Source of the DNA: DAOUKH01 sp965207995
GTDB taxonomy: Bacteria; Chloroflexota; Dehalococcoidia; SHYB01
Direction of reading: 5' to 3'
DNA length: 64,000 nt
NCBI GenBank assembly: GCA_965207995.1
Contig: OZ242299.1
Span: 372,001 to 436,000 of the forward strand
Numbering within the stretch: position 1 is the stretch's first letter; every line of letters starts with the position of its first letter. This document shows, piece by piece, positions 27,076 to 35,496 of this stretch. The notes under the pieces are model-generated. The model ran no database searches and was not told where the DNA came from. It saw nothing but the letters and a program-made list of their open reading frames with translations. Made by a program: the position numbers and the translations under genes.

Positions 27076-27273
27076 TTAGATCTTCCGGATAATCTCGTCG
27101 GCCACGTGCTCCCTGCCTCGGGGCACGTAGACGATGAACTTCGAGGTCTCGCTCCAAGTCGTGATGTCGTCTTCGGGCAAGATGCGCGACGGGAGACCTT
27201 CGGCCTCGAACAGCTCCTTCCACATCTCGGCGAGGAGCAGGTTCGGCGCCTTCTTATAGGGGGACCAGGACAC
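27076..27273 (-). CDS. Small DUF2007-like protein embedded in the nuo operon
   Basis: 65 residues: an N-terminal LLLAEMWKELFEAEGLPSRI segment (helix after a strand, as in DUF2007 putative signal-transducing proteins), an acidic middle and a C-terminal VYVPRGREHVADEIIRKI. It sits between nuoK (3-nt gap) and nuoL (no gap), so it is certainly co-translated with complex I. It could be an accessory or assembly factor. The family assignment is tentative and its role is unknown. Confidence 0.7.
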   Translation of the reverse strand: MSWSPYKKAPNLLLAEMWKELFEAEGLPSRILPEDDITTWSETSKFIVYVPRGREHVADEIIRKI

Positions 27274-27276
27274 GCG

Positions 27277-27585
27277 CTAGCCTTTCATGGCGTCGACGGT
27301 GGTCACGTCGACGGTTTCCTTGTTTCTGAATAGCGCAATCACGATGGCCAGGGCGAGGGCGACCTCGGCCGCGGCAACCGTGATCACGAACATGGCGAAG
27401 GCGTGCCCCGTCAGCACCTGCGGGGTCACGAAGCGGGTGAAGGCAATGAAGGCAAGGTTCGACGCATTGAACATCAGCTCGACCGACATGAGGACGGTGA
27501 TGATGTTGCGCTTCGCCAGCGCCCCGGCCAGCCCGATGCTGAAGATGATCGCGGAGAGGACCAGGTAATGTTCGAGGCCGGCCAT
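27277..27585 (-). CDS. nuoK: NADH-quinone oxidoreductase subunit K
   Basis: 102 residues, three transmembrane helices. The conserved glutamates of the central proton path are visible in MSVELMFNASNLAF and in VAAAEVALALAIVIALFR. Normal length. Seven nt after nuoJ. Confidence 0.96.
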   Translation of the reverse strand: MAGLEHYLVLSAIIFSIGLAGALAKRNIITVLMSVELMFNASNLAFIAFTRFVTPQVLTGHAFAMFVITVAAAEVALALAIVIALFRNKETVDVTTVDAMKG

Positions 27586-27592
27586 AGGTCGC

Positions 27593-28096
27593 TTAGTCCT
27601 CGTCCTTGCCTTTGGCGATGACGATGGCGCCGATCATCACGGCAAGCAGCAGCACGCCGACGATGATGAACGCGAGGACGTAGACGTTCACGATGAGATC
27701 GGCGATGGCCGCCGTGGTGCTGCCCAGCGGCTCGCTGCCGGAGACCTTCCAGTCGGTGTTGACGATGGCGGTGACGAAGGTGGCCAGCAGCAGCGCCGCC
27801 AAGCCCATCGCAGGCCGCATCAGCTTGCCGGAGGGGTTGCCCTGTTGGACGTCGCGCGTGAGCAGGATGGCGAAGACGATGAGGATCGAGATGCCGCCGC
27901 CATAGATGAGTATTTGGACGACGGCCAGGAAGTCGGCGCTCAGGGTGATGAACAGCCCGGCGACGAAGAGGAAGGTCGCCACCAGTAGGAGGGCGGCGCG
28001 GAAGATGTCCCGCACCAGCACGACGCCGAGCGCGGAGATCGCCGCCCCGGAGCCGAGGATCCAGAAGGCAATCGAGTTGCCCGATCCGACGTCCAT
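27593..28096 (-). CDS. nuoJ: NADH-quinone oxidoreductase subunit J
   Basis: 167 residues from ATG 28096 (MDVGSGNS). The frame stays open further upstream through nuoI, but that part is only nuoI read out of frame. Five transmembrane helices. The segment ILIYGGGISILIVFAILLTR contains the conserved third-helix GxI pattern that forms the pi-bulge in complex I. It follows nuoI by 5 nt. Confidence 0.94.
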   Translation of the reverse strand: MDVGSGNSIAFWILGSGAAISALGVVLVRDIFRAALLLVATFLFVAGLFITLSADFLAVVQILIYGGGISILIVFAILLTRDVQQGNPSGKLMRPAMGLAALLLATFVTAIVNTDWKVSGSEPLGSTTAAIADLIVNVYVLAFIIVGVLLLAVMIGAIVIAKGKDED

Positions 28097-28101
28097 AACC
28101 G

Positions 28102-28593
28102 CTACCGGCCCGCCTCTCCGCCGCTCAACGAGGTGTCGCGCTCGAAGTCGACGCCGTGAAGGTGGGGTCTGGCGAAGGCGCTCGGCTTCTGGCGCGAGGT
28201 GCGAAGCTCGTCGATGTGGACCACCATGCTCTTGCGGGTGTAGGTGGCGCGCTCGTAGCCGGTGCCCATGAAGAGCGCGTCGTAAGGGCAGGCCTCGACA
28301 CAGAGGCCGCAGAACATGCAGCGGCCGGTGTCGATGTCGAAGACCTCGAGGGCGTAGTCGTTGCCGACGTTGGGGTTGTCTTTCGGCGAGGTCTCGATGC
28401 GGATCGTGCCCAGGGGACAGTACTTGGCGCACGAGGCGCAGCCGGTGCAGCGGTCCTCGTACCAGACGAACTCGTAGCCCCGGTAGCGCGGGTGCTCGGG
28501 CAGCCGCTCCTCGGGGTACTCGACGGTGACGGGCTTGCGGAAGAGGTGCTTCAGCGTGACCGCCATCCCTTTGAGGATTCCTTCTCCGTACAT
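28102..28593 (-). CDS. nuoI: NADH-quinone oxidoreductase subunit I
   Basis: 163 residues. Peripheral-arm subunit with two [4Fe-4S] clusters (N6a/N6b): CTGCASCAKYCPLG and CMFCGLCVEACPYDA, separated by a typical spacing. Between them is the PKDNPNVGNDYALEVFDID strand region. The C-terminal extension (about 30 residues) is mildly longer than minimal homologues. Between nuoH (2-nt gap) and nuoJ. Confidence 0.97.
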   Translation of the reverse strand: MYGEGILKGMAVTLKHLFRKPVTVEYPEERLPEHPRYRGYEFVWYEDRCTGCASCAKYCPLGTIRIETSPKDNPNVGNDYALEVFDIDTGRCMFCGLCVEACPYDALFMGTGYERATYTRKSMVVHIDELRTSRQKPSAFARPHLHGVDFERDTSLSGGEAGR

Positions 28594-28595
28594 CC

Positions 28596-29876
28596 CTACC
28601 CTCCCGCGGCCTCGCCGCGCACCGGGACCGGCTGGACGACCGGACGGGATGGATCGACGATCCGCCGCGTTCGGCCCTGGAAGCCCAAGATGCGCGTCAT
28701 GATGATGATCGAACCAATGGCAATGGCGAAGTTGACCGGAATGATCCAGTACGGTAAGTCGGCCCCGTCGCGGAATGCCACGACCTCGGCGGCGACAACG
28801 AACAGGTTAATCAGGGAAAGGGGCAGGAGGAACTTCCAGCCGAAGCCCATGACCTGATCGACGCGCATCCGGGGGATCGTCGCGCGCACCCAGATCAGCA
28901 CCGCGATCACGAAGCCCATCTTCAGCATGAGCCAGATATAGGGCGGAATCGGCTCGGGGCCTTTGAAGCCACTGAGGAAGAGCGTCGCGGTGATGGCCGA
29001 GAAGCCGATGATCGACGCGTATTCGGCGAGCTGCACCACCGTCCACTTCATGCCGCTGTACTCGGTGTGGAAGCCGGAGATGATCTCCGAATCGGCTTCC
29101 AGCAGGTCGAACGGGGCGCGGTTGAGCTCGGCGGAGACGGCTATGGCGAAGACGATGAAGCCCAGGGGCATCCACGCCAGGTTGGGTGCGAAACGCTGCT
29201 GCTCGACGATCTCGGTGAGGTTCAGGCTGCCGGTGAGCACCACCACGCCCATGATCGAGAGGACCAGCGGTATTTCGTAGCTCACGAGCAGGGCCACGGC
29301 ACGCATCGCGCCGAAAAGGGAGTACTTGTTGTTCGAGCTCCAGCCGCCCATGAAGACCGCGATCTCCGCCGCCGTGGTCACGCCGATGGCATAGAGAATG
29401 CCGACATCGATGTCGGCGAGGACGGCGCCGAACGGCCCCCACGGGATCACCGCGAACATGGCGATGATCATGGCCGAGAAGGCGAGGGGCGCCAGTCCGA
29501 AGAGGAACTTGTCGGCGGCGCGCGGCGTGGTGTCTTCCTTCGTCATCAGCTTCAGTGCGTCGGCGATGGGCTGGAGGATGCCGAAGACGCCGACCCGGTT
29601 GGGGCCGGGGCGTTGGGTGAAACGGCCCAGCAGCTTGCGCTCGACCAGGATGACGTAGGGCACGCCGAGGGTGGCCACGTTGACCACGAGCAGGCTCCCG
29701 ATGACGCCGAGCACGATGTAGATCAGGGGGTCGGGCCAGCCGCCGGGAGCCGCGCCGCCCATCGCCCGGCAGAGCTCGTCGCCCATCCGCGGCAGGAAAT
29801 TGATGCCCCACTCCTGCCAGAGGGACATATCGGCCCAGAAGCCGTCGGGCTTGCAGCCGGTGGCGAGATGTTCCAC
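28596..29876 (-). CDS. nuoH: NADH-quinone oxidoreductase subunit H
   Basis: 426 residues starting at GTG 29876, which overlaps the nuoD stop in TAGTG. Eight or nine transmembrane helices form the quinone entry site. Family landmarks are RFTQRPGPNRVGVFGILQPI, DALKLMTKEDTTP, ELNRAPFDLLEADSEIISGF and RATIPRMRVDQVMGFGWK. It is longer than the usual 330-400 residues because of an N-terminal extension (about 45 residues) and a basic C-terminal tail. Confidence 0.96.
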   Translation of the reverse strand: MEHLATGCKPDGFWADMSLWQEWGINFLPRMGDELCRAMGGAAPGGWPDPLIYIVLGVIGSLLVVNVATLGVPYVILVERKLLGRFTQRPGPNRVGVFGILQPIADALKLMTKEDTTPRAADKFLFGLAPLAFSAMIIAMFAVIPWGPFGAVLADIDVGILYAIGVTTAAEIAVFMGGWSSNNKYSLFGAMRAVALLVSYEIPLVLSIMGVVVLTGSLNLTEIVEQQRFAPNLAWMPLGFIVFAIAVSAELNRAPFDLLEADSEIISGFHTEYSGMKWTVVQLAEYASIIGFSAITATLFLSGFKGPEPIPPYIWLMLKMGFVIAVLIWVRATIPRMRVDQVMGFGWKFLLPLSLINLFVVAAEVVAFRDGADLPYWIIPVNFAIAIGSIIIMTRILGFQGRTRRIVDPSRPVVQPVPVRGEAAGG

Positions 29877-30979
29877 TAGCGGTCCACCTCGCCCATGTTG
29901 ATGTCGATGCTGCCGAAGATGGTGACCAGGTCGGCCATCTTCCAGCCGATGAGCATTTCACGCAGCGCGGTGAGGTTCAGCAGGGAAGGCGAGCGGATGG
30001 CGCAGCGGTAGGGGGCGATGCCGCCGTCACTGACGAGGTGGAAGCCGAGCTCGCCCTTGGGCGCCTCGACCTGGCCGTAGGCCTCGCCCGCCGGGGGACG
30101 CAGCAGCATGGGGAGGTCGGTGCGGTGCGGCCCCGGCGGCATCTGCTCCACGCACTGGTGGATGATGCGCAGGCTCTGGCGCATTTCCTCCAGCCGCACC
30201 AGGAAGCGGTCGTAGTTGTCGCCGTCGGTCCCCGTGGGGATGTCGAACTCGAACCGGTCGTAGACCTCGTACGGGTTCGCCTTACGCAGGTCCCAGGCGA
30301 GGCCGCTGGCGCGGAGGACGGGGCCGGTCACGCCGGCGTTGACCGCCAGGTCGCGGGGAAGCACGCCGATGCCCTTGCAACGGCTGATCAGGATCTCGTT
30401 CTCGCGCATGAGTTGCTCGTACTCGTCGAACTTCCGCGGCAGCTCCTCGACCACGCTGGCCAGCGCGGGGAAGAACTCGGGCGGCAGGTCGTCGTTGACC
30501 CCGCCGGCCCGCATGTAGCTGTGGGTGATCCGCGCCCCGCACACCATCTCGAACAGGTCGAGAATGCGCTCGCGGTCGCGGAACATGTACATGAGCGGCG
30601 TGGCGAATGCGCCGAGGTCTTGCAGGAAGAACCCCGTCGCGATCTGGTGCGAGGCGATGCGCATGAGCTCGGCCATGAGCACCCGGATGTACTGGCCGCG
30701 CTCCGGGACCTCGATGCCGAGCAGGCGCTCGACGCCGATCACGTAGGCGAGGTTGTTCGACATCGAGGCGGTGTAGTCGAGGCGGTCGGTCAGGGTGACG
30801 ACTTGCGTCCAGGTGCGCTCCTCGGCCAGCTTCTCCGAGCCGCGGTGCAGGTAGCCGAAGATGGGCTCGACGTCCTGGATCACCTCGCCGTCGAAGACGA
30901 CCCGAAGGCGGAAGACGCCGTGGGTGCTGGGGTGGTGCGGCCCCAGGTTAACGGTGATGGGTTCTGACTTCAGCGTCAC
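29876..30979 (-). CDS. nuoD: NADH-quinone oxidoreductase subunit D
   Basis: 367 residues, related to NiFe-hydrogenase large subunits and lining the quinone cavity. The HPSTHGVFRL motif near the N-terminus (quinone-site His) and the C-terminal DLVTIFGSIDINMGEVDR are diagnostic. Also visible are MSNNLAYVIGVERLLGIEVP and MRAGGVNDDLP. Separate from nuoC (25-nt gap), not fused as in E. coli. Confidence 0.97.
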   Translation of the reverse strand: MTLKSEPITVNLGPHHPSTHGVFRLRVVFDGEVIQDVEPIFGYLHRGSEKLAEERTWTQVVTLTDRLDYTASMSNNLAYVIGVERLLGIEVPERGQYIRVLMAELMRIASHQIATGFFLQDLGAFATPLMYMFRDRERILDLFEMVCGARITHSYMRAGGVNDDLPPEFFPALASVVEELPRKFDEYEQLMRENEILISRCKGIGVLPRDLAVNAGVTGPVLRASGLAWDLRKANPYEVYDRFEFDIPTGTDGDNYDRFLVRLEEMRQSLRIIHQCVEQMPPGPHRTDLPMLLRPPAGEAYGQVEAPKGELGFHLVSDGGIAPYRCAIRSPSLLNLTALREMLIGWKMADLVTIFGSIDINMGEVDR

Positions 30980-31004
30980 GGCGTCTCGCTCGAACGCCCG
31001 GGGC

Positions 31005-31457
31005 CTACGGCCTCCGGAGCAGGAAGTCCTTCCTCAGCGGGTGGCCGTCGAAGCCCTCCCACAGGAAGATGCGTTTCATGTCGGGGTGGCCGGAGAAGCG
31101 CACGCCCATCAGGTCGTAGACCTCGCGTTCCTGTAGGTCGGCCGACCGCCAGACGTCGATGACGCTGGGGACCACCGGGGCCTCGCGGCCATAGGCGCGG
31201 GTCTTCATCAGCGCCCCGTGGTTGCGGTAGTAGGAGGTCAACCGGTAGACGATTTCGAAGTAGTCGACGTAGTCCACCGCGGTGAGGTGGATCAGCGCGC
31301 CCAAGTCGAGCTCGTAGTCGTCGCGCAGAAAGCGCGCCGCGTCCACGAGCGACTCCGGGTGCACCCGGACTGAGGCCTCGTTGCTGTCGGCGACCGAACC
31401 GGGGACGGCCTCACCCAGGCGGTCCGCAAGCTGGTTGCCGGAAAGGGCCCTAGTCAC
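31005..31457 (-). CDS. nuoC: NADH-quinone oxidoreductase subunit C
   Basis: 150 residues. The 30-kDa subunit motif YRLTSYYRNHGALMKTRAYG, then SVIDVWRSADLQEREVYDLM, then GVRFSGHPDMKRIFLWEGFD-HPLRKDF is clear. It overlaps nuoB by 8 nt. It structures the junction between NuoD and NuoB/I. Confidence 0.96.
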   Translation of the reverse strand: MTRALSGNQLADRLGEAVPGSVADSNEASVRVHPESLVDAARFLRDDYELDLGALIHLTAVDYVDYFEIVYRLTSYYRNHGALMKTRAYGREAPVVPSVIDVWRSADLQEREVYDLMGVRFSGHPDMKRIFLWEGFDGHPLRKDFLLRRP

Positions 31458-32118
31458 GGGTAAACGTCCTGCGTTTTCCGACGCTGCCGCGAGTGACCTT
31501 TTCGTGGAGCTTCATGATGGCGTAGAGCAGCGCATCTGGACGGGGCGGGCAGCCGGGCACGTAGACGTCGACGGGCACGACGCGGTTGACGCCCGGCGTC
31601 ACGCTGTACGACTCGTAGTAGGGGCCGCCGCTCGTGGCGCAGACGCCCATCGAGATTACCCAGCGGGGCTCGGCCATCTGCTGGTAGATGCGCCGGATGG
31701 GAACGGCCATCTTCCAGGTGACGGTGCCGGAGACGATCATCAGGTCGGCCTGGCGAGGGGAGGCGCGAAAGGCTTCCATACCGAAGCGAGCGATGTCGAA
31801 GCGGGACATGGCGCTGCCCATCATCTCGAAGGCGCAGCAGGCCAGGCCGAACGTGAGCGGCCACATCGAGTTCTTGCGTCCCCAGGAGACCAGGGCGTCG
31901 ATCGAAGTGACGAGGACGTTGCGCTGCGTGTCCTCGGAGATCACCAGAGGGTCGTCCATCACCTGGCGCGGCGAGTCGAGAATGAGCTGGTTGATCTCGG
32001 CGCCCTCTTCGATGTCGAGTTGGCGCGACAGCTCGCGGGAAATCGCGAAGGGATCGGTCGTCGGCGTGTCGCCTGCGTCGGGCACGGCTAGCTCCACTTC
32101 AGGGCGCGCTTGCGCCAT
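31450..32118 (-). CDS. nuoB: NADH-quinone oxidoreductase subunit B
   Basis: 222 residues. It binds the terminal N2 [4Fe-4S] cluster through the consecutive cysteines in TFGLACCAFEMM, the Cys in SMGVCATSGG and the Cys in VPGCPPRP. A roughly 70-residue N-terminal extension (Asp/Glu-rich, then DSPRQVMDDPLVISEDTQRN) precedes the core. From ATG 32118 the gene overlaps nuoA by 31 nt; a GTG at 32097 would shorten the overlap to 10 nt. The true start is uncertain. Confidence 0.95.
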   Translation of the reverse strand: MAQARPEVELAVPDAGDTPTTDPFAISRELSRQLDIEEGAEINQLILDSPRQVMDDPLVISEDTQRNVLVTSIDALVSWGRKNSMWPLTFGLACCAFEMMGSAMSRFDIARFGMEAFRASPRQADLMIVSGTVTWKMAVPIRRIYQQMAEPRWVISMGVCATSGGPYYESYSVTPGVNRVVPVDVYVPGCPPRPDALLYAIMKLHEKVTRGSVGKRRTFTRD

Positions 32119-32468
32119 TCATAGAGAAGGCCCAGGGTGATGATGAAGACGAAGACGGCGACCGCGCCAAAGCCGAACCACTCCAGCCCGCGCGCGTTGA
32201 CCGCCCAGGGGAAGAGAAAGACGGCCTCGATGTCGAAGATGAGGAACGAGAGGGCGAAGTAGTAGTAGCGGAAGTTGAAGCGCACCCAGGAGCCGCCGAC
32301 GGTGCGGACGCCGCACTCGTAGGTGTCGTCCTTGACGCTGTCCTTGACCTGCGGCTTGACGCCGATGACGGTGAGGAAATAGGGGATGAGCAGCATGCTC
32401 AACGGGATCCCCGTGGCGAAGATGAGGAAGATCCCGATGAAGCCGAACTCGCTCACGACGGCCCCCAA
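32088..32468 (-). CDS. nuoA: NADH-quinone oxidoreductase subunit A
   Basis: 126 residues, three transmembrane helices. The conserved loop YECGVRTVGGSWVRFNFRYY, with the redox-switch Cys, and FLIFDIEAVFLFPWAVN with Asp/Glu are clear. First gene of the operon, about 80 nt downstream of the promoter at 32555-32583. Confidence 0.96.
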   Translation of the reverse strand: MGAVVSEFGFIGIFLIFATGIPLSMLLIPYFLTVIGVKPQVKDSVKDDTYECGVRTVGGSWVRFNFRYYYFALSFLIFDIEAVFLFPWAVNARGLEWFGFGAVAVFVFIITLGLLYEWRKRALKWS

Positions 32469-32554
32469 TACGTGAAGCGCATTAGATGAATCTCGCGATG
32501 CCTCTTTTTAGAAGTAACGCGGCCGCTCCATGCACGCCTGAAGTGCGGGCGCTC

Positions 32555-32583
32555 AATGTAGCACAGGCCCCTGGGCCTTTCAA
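32555..32583 (-). promoter_or_regulatory. Promoter of the nuo operon
   Basis: Minus strand TTGAAA (32578-32583), 17-nt spacer, TACATT (32555-32560), giving a leader of about 80 nt to nuoA. The spacer contains an AGGCCCAGGGGCCT inverted repeat that could be an operator or part of a terminator for the gene upstream. Confidence 0.6.
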
Positions 32584-32608
32584 GTGAATTTTTTAACAAA
32601 GTGCCGAG

Positions 32609-32944
32609 CTAGGCATCCTTCGCGGCGCGCTCCTCGAAGACCTCCGACGCCACGCGCAGCGCGTTGCCCGCGCAGGGCCAGCTGGCGTAGAAGGCCATCA
32701 TGAGCATCACCTCGGCGACCTCGTCTTGGGTGCAGCCGTTGTTCAGCCCGAGATGGACGTGGGCGCGGATCTGGTCGGTGCGGTAGAGGGCGGTCAGGGC
32801 CGCGATCACACACAGGCTCCGCTCGCGGTGGGTCAGTTCGGGCCGGTCCCAGATTTCGCCAAACAGCAGGTCGTCGGTGATCTCTCCGTAGCGCGGGGCG
32901 ATCTTGTCGTACATCGCCCGCGCCCTTCTCGGCAGTCCGCGCAT
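32609..32944 (-). CDS. Carboxymuconolactone decarboxylase (CMD/AhpD-like) family protein
   Basis: 111 residues, one CMD domain: RERSLCVIAALTALYRTDQI, RAHVHLGLNNGCTQDEVAEV and a YASWPCAGNALRVASEVFEE helix. The CxxC thiol pair of AhpD peroxidase partners is absent, so this is the gamma-carboxymuconolactone-decarboxylase-like branch; actual substrate unknown. The start is supported by AGGAGG 6 nt upstream of ATG 32944. Monocistronic. Confidence 0.87.
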   Translation of the reverse strand: MRGLPRRARAMYDKIAPRYGEITDDLLFGEIWDRPELTHRERSLCVIAALTALYRTDQIRAHVHLGLNNGCTQDEVAEVMLMMAFYASWPCAGNALRVASEVFEERAAKDA

Positions 32945-33119
32945 GGTGCGCCTCCTCGGCCCGGTCGGGCCGCCGCCATTCTACCCACGGGCAGGCGAGC
33001 CTGGCGGCCACCAACGCACATTTCGTAAGGGTCTCCGGCGGGCGAAAGCATGGCGCGCGGGGCCTGTCGCGGTTCGTTTTGGGCGCAGCTCTACCTTTGT
33101 GTTTTTTGCGCCGGCGAGG

Positions 33120-33415
33120 CCCCGAAGGGCCTCCCGGCGCGGGTCGCACACTCCCTCACGGGAGGCGCGCGCCGGGCCAACGCTCAGTCGGATGGTCCGG
33201 CGCAAGGTGCACGCTCCCTCACGGGAGGCGCGCGCCGGGCACGTTAGTCGGATGCCCGGCGCAAGGTGCACGCTCCCTCACGGGAGGCGCGCGCCGGACG
33301 CGCTAGTCGGGCGGTCCGGCGCAAGGTGCACACTCCCTTACGGGAGGCGCGGGCGCCGGTGACGTCGTGGAGGGCGTTTCGGCGCGGGTGCACGCTCCCT
33401 TGCGGGAGGCGCTGA
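33120..33415. repeat. Tandem repeat array, five units of about 60 bp with internal hairpins
   Basis: CTCCCTCACGGGAG-type palindromes start at 33151, 33214, 33273, 33333 and 33395 (spacings 63, 59, 60, 62). Each is followed by GCGCGCGCCGG and, between units, AGTCGGATGGTCCGGCGCAA, so each unit carries two potential hairpins. Unit sequences are 80-95% alike by eye, with the outer copies most diverged. In one minus-strand frame it would read ASREGACTLRR repeatedly, but there is no start codon with a ribosome-binding site or family similarity, so I treat it as non-coding. Confidence 0.8.
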
Positions 33416-33538
33416 ACATAGACTGTCCAATGCTCCACGGTCAGTACATATGTTCGTACCGTAACGATAAATCCCGCTGACAAGGGCTGTCAAGTGTCAT
33501 GTGGCGCGAGAATTGGTTGTTTGGGGGCGCCGGAGGGA

Positions 33539-33565
33539 GGGCGATTCGTGGATCGCCCCTACAGG
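33539..33565 (+). repeat. Dispersed hairpin repeat family B, copy 2
   Basis: GGGCGAT-TCGTGG-ATCGCCC followed by CTACAGGGGAGG. The same tail occurs at 63532 after another hairpin. Confidence 0.5.
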
Positions 33566-33591
33566 GGAGGCAGCAGAGGCAAGACCCTGCT

Positions 33592-34203
33592 TCAGCCCTG
33601 GACCATGCGGAGCAGGGTGTTGAGGCGTTGGACGTCGCGGGCGAGGAGACGGGCGAGCTCCTTGCCCGCGGCGAGACGGAAGGCGGCGGGGTCGGGGTGG
33701 GCGCGGGCGGCGAGGCGGACGAACGCCGCGGCGGCGTGGTCGGTGTCCGACGAGGCCGCATTGACCAGGTTGGCGAGATAGTGCGGCGAATGGGTGAACT
33801 CCCGCACCGCGGCGGCGGCGGCGACGTGGACGAAACCGTGCAGGCGGGCCGGCCTCGGCGGCAGGACGTGGGAGACGCCGCCTCCGTCCCGGTGCCCGAC
33901 GACGACGGCGGAGAACTCGGCGCGCAGCAGTTCGGTCAGTTCGGGGTGCCGAGCACGCAGATCGGCCTCTGTGTCGGCGTCCTCGCCGAGGGCGGCGACG
34001 GGCCGCGACCGGTCGAGCCCGGTCGCGGCGGCGTGGTGGACGACACCGAAGATCTCGACACCTCCGTCGCTCGTGGTCACGAGGCTGCCCAGCGGCGGCG
34101 GGTCGGCGTTGCGGTAGCACTCGGCGGTGAACTCGCCGGTGGACGCCTCGATCACCTCGCCGGCCCGCGCTTCGCCGTCCCCATTCCGTCCATCGCTCGT
34201 CAT
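33592..34203 (-). CDS. HAS-barrel-like protein associated with NurA
   Basis: 203 residues from ATG 34203; the frame is open further upstream but only as nurA shadow. The N-terminal part (GEVIEASTGEFTAECYR, PPPLGSLVTT, VEIFGVVHHA) has the strand pattern of the HerA-associated beta-barrel (HAS-barrel). The rest is alpha-helical and Ala-rich with no known motif. It starts 20 nt after nurA. HAS barrels normally form the N-terminus of the HerA translocase, but no HerA ATPase domain is fused or adjacent here. Function by association: DNA-end processing. Tentative. Confidence 0.6.
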   Translation of the reverse strand: MTSDGRNGDGEARAGEVIEASTGEFTAECYRNADPPPLGSLVTTSDGGVEIFGVVHHAAATGLDRSRPVAALGEDADTEADLRARHPELTELLRAEFSAVVVGHRDGGGVSHVLPPRPARLHGFVHVAAAAAVREFTHSPHYLANLVNAASSDTDHAAAAFVRLAARAHPDPAAFRLAAGKELARLLARDVQRLNTLLRMVQG

Positions 34204-34223
34204 CGATGCCTGCCTTCCTTCCT

Positions 34224-35471
34224 CTATATCGCCCGCGACCGCTTGCTGCGCGCCTTGCGCGAGCCCGACGTCGAAAGCCCCCGGCGCCGCATCGAGCCTT
34301 CGACCAGCGTCCAGAACGCGCGCTCGTCGGCACGGGAAACAACGGCGCGCTCGTGGGCCTCCTGCAGCGCGAGCGGGTAGCCACGGCCTTTCTCGCATTG
34401 ATCGAGGACGGCGGCGTGCAGGAGGTCGAGCGAATCGGGGTCATCGGCGACCCATTGGGTCGTCTCGACGCGGGCGATCTCATCGCCGACGTTGACGTAG
34501 AAGAAGCGCACCTCGTGGGGCTCGTATTCCTCGACGATGCTCGACGCGCTGGCGAAGACCCGTGACCGCTCGCCGGATCCAAGCAGCTCGGCGAAGAGGT
34601 CGCGGTCCATCAGTCCGGCGACGGCTCCCTCGCACTCCCGCTTGCCGATGCCCTTGACGCAGATATTGTCGCAACCGGCAGTGGCGACCTCGTCGTGCGG
34701 GCAGGCGGCGACCCGCACCACATTCGCCACCTCCCTGGCCCCCGGGCGGCTGATATAGCTGCCGAAGGCGACCCGCCGGTGGCGGGAAACCTCGCGGAGG
34801 CGGGTGAGGGCGTCGACCAGGCCGTCGCGCAGGATGCGGTCGCGCACGTGCTCGGGGTGGCGCGAGAGCTGCCAGAGGACGAGGCTGCCGTCTAGGAGCG
34901 CGGCGACGGGCTCGGCACCGGGGTCGGCCTCGACGCGGTCGACAAGCGCCTGTGCCTCCATGGCGGTGCGCAGCAGGCCGACCAGCGGCTCGTCGACGGT
35001 CTGGTCGCGCATGCCGGCGGGATCGGCCCAGACCATGTCGGACGGCTTACTGAACAGCGCCGGCTCGCCGAAGAGCTCGGCGGCAGGCTCGGCGCCGTAG
35101 CGCAGCCGGATGCCCCCCACGTTAATGAGGTAGCACTGCGCCGCCTCGTGGCGGTCGAGGTGGATCTGCGAGCCGTCGGTGGCGAAGACGGTGTGGTCGG
35201 ATGGGAGGGGCGGCGCGGGCGCAATATCGGCCAAGCCAGGCCGGAGGCCGCCGGGCGTTCCCGCCACGATCCAGGTCACACGGCGGCGCGGCGGACCGGC
35301 GGCCTCAATGCGGCGGAGGAGCTCGGACTCGTCGAGCCCCGACAAGGTCGGGTCACGGAGCACGGCGGCGGCGCTGTCGAGGCGGCCCCGCCAGGCGTCG
35401 AAGCCGTCGTCGAGGCCGCGGGTCATGCCCTCCACCTGGGAGACGGTGCGGTGCAGGTCGAGCGGCGTCAT
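34224..35471 (-). CDS. nurA: NurA-domain nuclease
   Basis: 415 residues from ATG 35471 (MTPLDLHRTVSQVEGMTRGL). The NurA fold is indicated by the first metal-binding aspartate in FATDGSQIHLDRHEAA, the second in ALLDGSLVLWQLSR, a later SYISRPGAREV and a C-terminal PLALQEAHERAVVSRADERA helix. NurA is a 5'-3' exo/endonuclease that works with HerA in DNA double-strand-break end resection in archaea and some bacteria. It lies 25 nt after selB and 20 nt before the HAS-barrel gene, so one operon is likely. Confidence 0.88.
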   Translation of the reverse strand: MTPLDLHRTVSQVEGMTRGLDDGFDAWRGRLDSAAAVLRDPTLSGLDESELLRRIEAAGPPRRRVTWIVAGTPGGLRPGLADIAPAPPLPSDHTVFATDGSQIHLDRHEAAQCYLINVGGIRLRYGAEPAAELFGEPALFSKPSDMVWADPAGMRDQTVDEPLVGLLRTAMEAQALVDRVEADPGAEPVAALLDGSLVLWQLSRHPEHVRDRILRDGLVDALTRLREVSRHRRVAFGSYISRPGAREVANVVRVAACPHDEVATAGCDNICVKGIGKRECEGAVAGLMDRDLFAELLGSGERSRVFASASSIVEEYEPHEVRFFYVNVGDEIARVETTQWVADDPDSLDLLHAAVLDQCEKGRGYPLALQEAHERAVVSRADERAFWTLVEGSMRRRGLSTSGSRKARSKRSRAI

Positions 35472-35496
35472 GGTCTCTCGTTCCTGGCGGCTCGGC

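Noticed and set aside
33151..33415. CRISPR array
   Set aside because: Repeats are of about 60 bp without unique spacers between identical short repeats, and no cas genes are present; it is an ordinary tandem repeat.
33244..33483. Short repetitive proteins encoded by the 60-bp repeat (ASREGACTLRR frames)
   Set aside because: No start codon with a ribosome-binding site, no conserved partner, and translation in several frames looks equally repetitive; most likely non-coding.
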